A stretch of 64,000 nucleotides of DNA, taken from contig PLXE01000036.1 in assembly GCA_003151335.1 (NCBI GenBank), positions 1 to 64,000 of the forward strand, written 5' to 3'. Both the position numbers and the translations under genes were made by a program. Each line of letters begins with the position of its first letter. Position 1 is the first letter of the stretch. Below, one piece after another: positions 61,275-64,000 of this stretch. This DNA is from Acidobacteriaceae bacterium. Its GTDB lineage: Bacteria > Acidobacteriota > Terriglobia > Terriglobales > Acidobacteriaceae. The notes beneath the pieces were generated by a model that had not been told where the DNA came from, searched no databases, and worked only from the letters and a program-made list of their open reading frames with translations.

Positions 61275-62279
61275 TCAGTCGGCCAGCGCCGATTGGCTGT
61301 GCGATGAGCGCAATACGCGGTCCACGGTGTAAGGGGCGCGCTTGGCCGGCTCGTGGAAATGCCGCACTTGCAACTCACCCAGCAGGCCCAGGGCGATCAA
61401 TTGCACGCCGGCCACGATCAGCACGGCGGCGAACACCAGCAGCGGGCCGTGTTCATCCATGACCTTGATTCCGCGAACGAACTTCTCGAACAACATCCAT
61501 ATTGCGATCAGGAAGCCAACCAGCGAACCTAGCGCCCCGACAGTGCCGAAAAAGTGCAGCGGTCGAGCCATGTACTTCAGCAGAAAACGGATGGTGATGA
61601 GATCGAAGAACACGCGGAAGGTCCGCGAAATACCATAATGCGACTCGCCCCGTTCCCGGTTGACATTGCGGATGGGGATCTCGCAAATGGTCGCGCCGTA
61701 AGCCGACGCCAGCGCCGGAATGAAGCGATGCAGTTCCCCATAGAGCGGGATTTCCTGCACCACTCCGCGACGATACGCTTTGAAGGTGGTGCCGAAATCG
61801 TGCAACTCAACCCCGCTCAACTTGGCCATCAGCCAGTTGGCGATCTTGGAGGGAACACGCCGCATCACGAAATTGTCAATGCGCTGCTTGCGCCATCCGC
61901 TGACGATGTCGTAGCCCTCGCGCAGCTTTTGCAGAAACAGCGGAATGTCATGCGGATCGTGCTGCAGATCGCCGTCCATGGCAATCACGTACTCGCCTTC
62001 GGAGTGATCGAAACCCGCAGCCAGCGCCGAGGTTTGCCCGAAGTTGCGGCGCAGTTTCACCACAACCACGCGGCGATCCACGGCGGCGATCTGCTGCAAC
62101 ATCCAGAAGGTATGATCGCGACTGCCATCGTCCACAAATACCAGCTCGAACGGCTCGCTGGCGGCTTCCATCACCACCTTCAGCCGATCATAGAGCTCGG
62201 TTACACTCTCTTCTTCGTTATGAAATGGGACGACGATCGAGTACTTGAGCACGGTTTTGTAATTATAACGTCCCGCCAT
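61275..62279 (-). CDS. Family 2 glycosyltransferase, polyprenyl-phosphate type, with two C-terminal membrane helices
   Basis: Transfers a sugar from a nucleotide sugar to polyprenyl phosphate on the cytoplasmic face (DPM1/GtrB/ArnC-like). The GT-A fold starts YSIVVPFHNEEESV, with LVFVDDGSRDHT (nucleotide binding), AMDGDLQHDPHDIP (DxD-like metal site), and the acceptor-side block SGWRKQR. Two helices near the C-terminus (FGTVGALGSLVGFLIAIWML, LLVFAAVLIVAGVQLIALGLL) complete the GtrB-like layout. The open frame reaches 62321, inside the neighbouring gene's end. ATG 62279 is used here; a GTG at 62252 (VLKYSIVVPF) sits nine bases after a perfect TATAAT and is an attractive leaderless start. Confidence 0.9.
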   Translation of the reverse strand: MAGRYNYKTVLKYSIVVPFHNEEESVTELYDRLKVVMEAASEPFELVFVDDGSRDHTFWMLQQIAAVDRRVVVVKLRRNFGQTSALAAGFDHSEGEYVIAMDGDLQHDPHDIPLFLQKLREGYDIVSGWRKQRIDNFVMRRVPSKIANWLMAKLSGVELHDFGTTFKAYRRGVVQEIPLYGELHRFIPALASAYGATICEIPIRNVNRERGESHYGISRTFRVFFDLITIRFLLKYMARPLHFFGTVGALGSLVGFLIAIWMLFEKFVRGIKVMDEHGPLLVFAAVLIVAGVQLIALGLLGELQVRHFHEPAKRAPYTVDRVLRSSHSQSALAD

Positions 62280-62317
62280 CCCAAAGTGGGCTGATGTTTT
62301 GTTGGAACTATTTGCTC

Positions 62318-63517
62318 TCACGAATGACGTCCAGCAACAAATGCCAACAAACGCCGGATTCCTTCTGCGAACTCATCGCCCGGAGTAATAAGGCTGATCA
62401 CCAGATGTCCATCCGAAGCAAAGTCGTAAAAATGGCCCGGCTGCACCAGCACCCCAGTCTCGCGCAGCAAGCCGATGGCAAGGTCCTCGTCGGGGCCCAC
62501 CACCGGGACCCGCAATACGGCATACCATCCGCCCTCGACTTCCAGCCGGCGACAGAGTTCTTGCAAGGCCAGTTCAGCGTCGAGCACCGCGAGATTTCCA
62601 GTCATCCGTTGCCGCAACTGGCGCTGTATGCCGTGCCGCTCCTCCAGCATGACCGGAACAGCCCACTGCAGCGGCGCACTCATGGACAGGTAGGTATCGG
62701 CGATGACTTCGAGCCGGCTCATCGCATCCGACAGCAGCGGCTGTGGGCCGCTCGCCGCAATCCATGCGATTTTCATCTGCGGCAGGCCGGAAATTTTCGA
62801 CAACCCGCTCAGAGTGAAGGTCAGCACTGTGCTATTCGACGAAAAGGTCAGCGGCGGATCTTTCCCGAGTGAGTAATCGAGGAACACTTCATCGGCAACG
62901 ATGGCCATTTCGTTGGCCGCGCAAATGCGATTCAACTCTTCAGCCTCTCGCGGCTTTACGAACGAACCGGTCGGGTTGTTGGGATGCACAGCCAGAACCG
63001 CCCGGCAACGCGAAGTTGCTCGGCTCGCGCGTTCCATCGCGGCCTGCGCCGAATGAAAATCGATCTGCCATCCGTGGTCATACACCAGCTCATACGGTTC
63101 GAGCTTCACGTCATGGAGATCGGCTAGGAAATCGAAAAGCGGGTAGCTCGGGGCGGGGACCAGCACCGTGTCCCCCGGATCGCACAACAGCCGGAAAAGG
63201 AACGAATACGCCTCGCTGGTGCTGGTAGTCAGGATAAGATTGTCGGGCAAGACCTGGCTTCCGTGCGCTGCGTAATAGGTTGACACGGCCTCGCGGGCAG
63301 CCAGCAGCCCCTGCGGTGTGGGGTTGTAGGTCAGCGCCTCACCGTGCGCCAGCACCTTCAGCAGCTCATCGTCGCGATAACGCAGGCCAATGATAGTGGG
63401 ATTGGAAGCCGTCAAATCAAGTACTTCCCTGCCCGCCCGCCGATGCGCCGCCAGCGCCTCGGTGTAGCGGTTGGTGGTCAGGTTCCACGACGTGCGCCGG
63501 GCAAAGAAGTTGTGCAT
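62318..63517 (-). CDS. Class I/II pyridoxal-phosphate aminotransferase
   Basis: The 399-residue protein is a fold-type I aminotransferase. LDLTASNPTIIGL and ALTYNPTPQGLLAARE are typical N-terminal blocks; VHPNNPTGSF (Asn), IVADEVFLDYSLG (Asp/Tyr) and LSGLSKISGLPQMKIAW (Schiff-base Lys) are the PLP-site motifs, with ISLITPGDEF near the C-terminus instead of the more usual R-x-x-F. Amino acid specificity cannot be told. ATG 63517 lies ten bases after a perfect TATAAT (63528-63533 on the minus strand) with no ribosome binding site; the frame continues to 63562. Its stop lies about 40 bases before the glycosyltransferase start. Confidence 0.9.
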   Translation of the reverse strand: MHNFFARRTSWNLTTNRYTEALAAHRRAGREVLDLTASNPTIIGLRYRDDELLKVLAHGEALTYNPTPQGLLAAREAVSTYYAAHGSQVLPDNLILTTSTSEAYSFLFRLLCDPGDTVLVPAPSYPLFDFLADLHDVKLEPYELVYDHGWQIDFHSAQAAMERASRATSRCRAVLAVHPNNPTGSFVKPREAEELNRICAANEMAIVADEVFLDYSLGKDPPLTFSSNSTVLTFTLSGLSKISGLPQMKIAWIAASGPQPLLSDAMSRLEVIADTYLSMSAPLQWAVPVMLEERHGIQRQLRQRMTGNLAVLDAELALQELCRRLEVEGGWYAVLRVPVVGPDEDLAIGLLRETGVLVQPGHFYDFASDGHLVISLITPGDEFAEGIRRLLAFVAGRHS

Positions 63518-63687
63518 GAGAGGAAGGATTATACAGAAGCGGGGGCGAGCCCCTCGGCTCAACCAACTATCGATAACTGTGTTCGTCCGCCGAGCGCAAG
63601 GGTAACAGGATGTGCATGGCTGCGTGGCCCATCCGGCAAATTGACAGCGCTTCCCCAGAAAATTCAGCCGGTCGTGTCGGACTCCGC

Positions 63688-63693
63688 TATAAT
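63688..63693 (+). promoter_or_regulatory. -10 box of the last gene
   Basis: CTATAATC provides a perfect TATAAT at about 63688-63693, followed by a 30-base leader containing a good ribosome binding site (CGGAGGATAAGCG). A TTGACA at 63639-63644 is too far upstream to be its -35. Confidence 0.4.
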
Positions 63694-63726
63694 CGCAGAC
63701 CGCAGTTAGCTAACGGAGGATAAGCG

Positions 63727-63999
63727 ATGAAGAAACTACTTTTCGTGGGCCTGGCGATTTTGTTGCTGATGCCGGTAGTGGCCTCAGCGCAGAACGCCTT
63801 CGATGGAACCTGGAAGATTGATCTGAAAAAAGCCGAATTCCCCAAGAAGCCTGACGTTTACCTGCTGCAGAATGGCATGTATCAATGCAAAACCTGTGTG
63901 CCACCCATCGACATTAAAGCCGATGGCCAGGACCAGAAAGTCATCGGACATCCGTATTTCGACAGCATGGCGATCAAAGTTGTGAATGATCATGAGATC
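63727..63999 (+). CDS. Exported protein of unknown function with a CxxC motif, truncated by the window end
   Basis: The gene begins with ATG 63727 after a strong GGAGG site and runs off the right edge; 91 residues are visible. A signal peptide (MKKLLFVGLAILLLMPVVAS, cut near AQNAF) precedes FDGTWKIDLKKAEFPKKPDVY, then YQCKTCVPPIDIKADGQDQKV. The lipocalin-like opening FDGTWKID and the CKTCVPP motif look like a family I have seen repeatedly in acidobacterial genomes, with no known function. The CxxC could be a disulfide or metal site. Confidence 0.75.
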   Translation, partial: MKKLLFVGLAILLLMPVVASAQNAFDGTWKIDLKKAEFPKKPDVYLLQNGMYQCKTCVPPIDIKADGQDQKVIGHPYFDSMAIKVVNDHEI

Positions 64000-64000
64000 G

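Overview
The window reads as a chromosome segment of an Acidobacteriota bacterium, most likely a soil or sediment Terriglobia/Koribacter-like lineage. This is inferred from gene content: a secreted S53 (sedolisin) peptidase, DUF3857/transglutaminase/TPR proteins, a Ser/Thr kinase with TolB-like and TPR parts, DUF4019, YfiT-like and UPF0182 proteins, a very multihaem cytochrome c, and dispersed palindromes between genes. G+C is high by eye (about 60 percent where counted). No phage, insertion sequence, integrase or CRISPR array is visible. Most genes are housekeeping or cell-envelope genes in short operons.

Layout. 1-9 kb: end of an S53 peptidase, a CBS-domain gene remnant, ileS-lspA, a lytic transglycosylase, and an ECF sigma/anti-sigma pair. 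9-19 kb: a zinc-ribbon protein, a large secreted alpha/beta hydrolase, a deazaflavin-type nitroreductase, an M48 protease, a cysteine dioxygenase, class I fumarase, aspartate ammonia-lyase and fabH. 19-26.7 kb: SRP RNA, rimO, yacG-pgpA-NHL protein, then cinA-thpR-plsY-gpsA (phospholipid precursor synthesis). 26.8-31.7 kb: a TolC-like protein and an EmrA-like adaptor behind a palindromic operator, a membrane diguanylate cyclase and tRNA-Leu(UAA). 31.7-37.5 kb: a membrane protein, a PiT phosphate transporter with its DUF47 partner, and UPF0182. 38-41.5 kb: a 19-CxxCH cytochrome c with a cytochrome b and a DUF4019 lipoprotein. 41.7-50.9 kb: a trypsin-like protease of low G+C, the kinase, a DinB/YfiT protein, a DUF3857 protein and a Tat-exported PLP enzyme. 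51-55.3 kb: an alpha/beta hydrolase, a peroxiredoxin with an in-frame UGA at the catalytic cysteine, and a FadR-type TetR regulator followed by an acyl-CoA ligase. 55.3-64 kb: a phospholipase C-type lipoprotein, a sphingomyelinase-like phosphoesterase, an oxalate decarboxylase-type bicupin, an EamA transporter, a glycosyltransferase, an aminotransferase and a truncated small exported protein.

Most notable: (1) a predicted selenoprotein peroxiredoxin with a SECIS-like hairpin 11 nt after the UGA; (2) the 19-haem cytochrome/cytochrome b pair, a candidate quinol-to-periplasm electron conduit with no adjacent reductase; (3) two self-consistent operators, a FadR-like box before the TetR gene and a 16-bp palindrome before the efflux operon; (4) three families of intergenic palindromes or short inverted repeats; (5) several promoters whose -10 box sits 6-10 nt from the start codon, suggesting leaderless mRNAs; (6) a pgpA gene that appears to need an ATT start. 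All functions are inferred from sequence motifs read by eye; no database search was possible.
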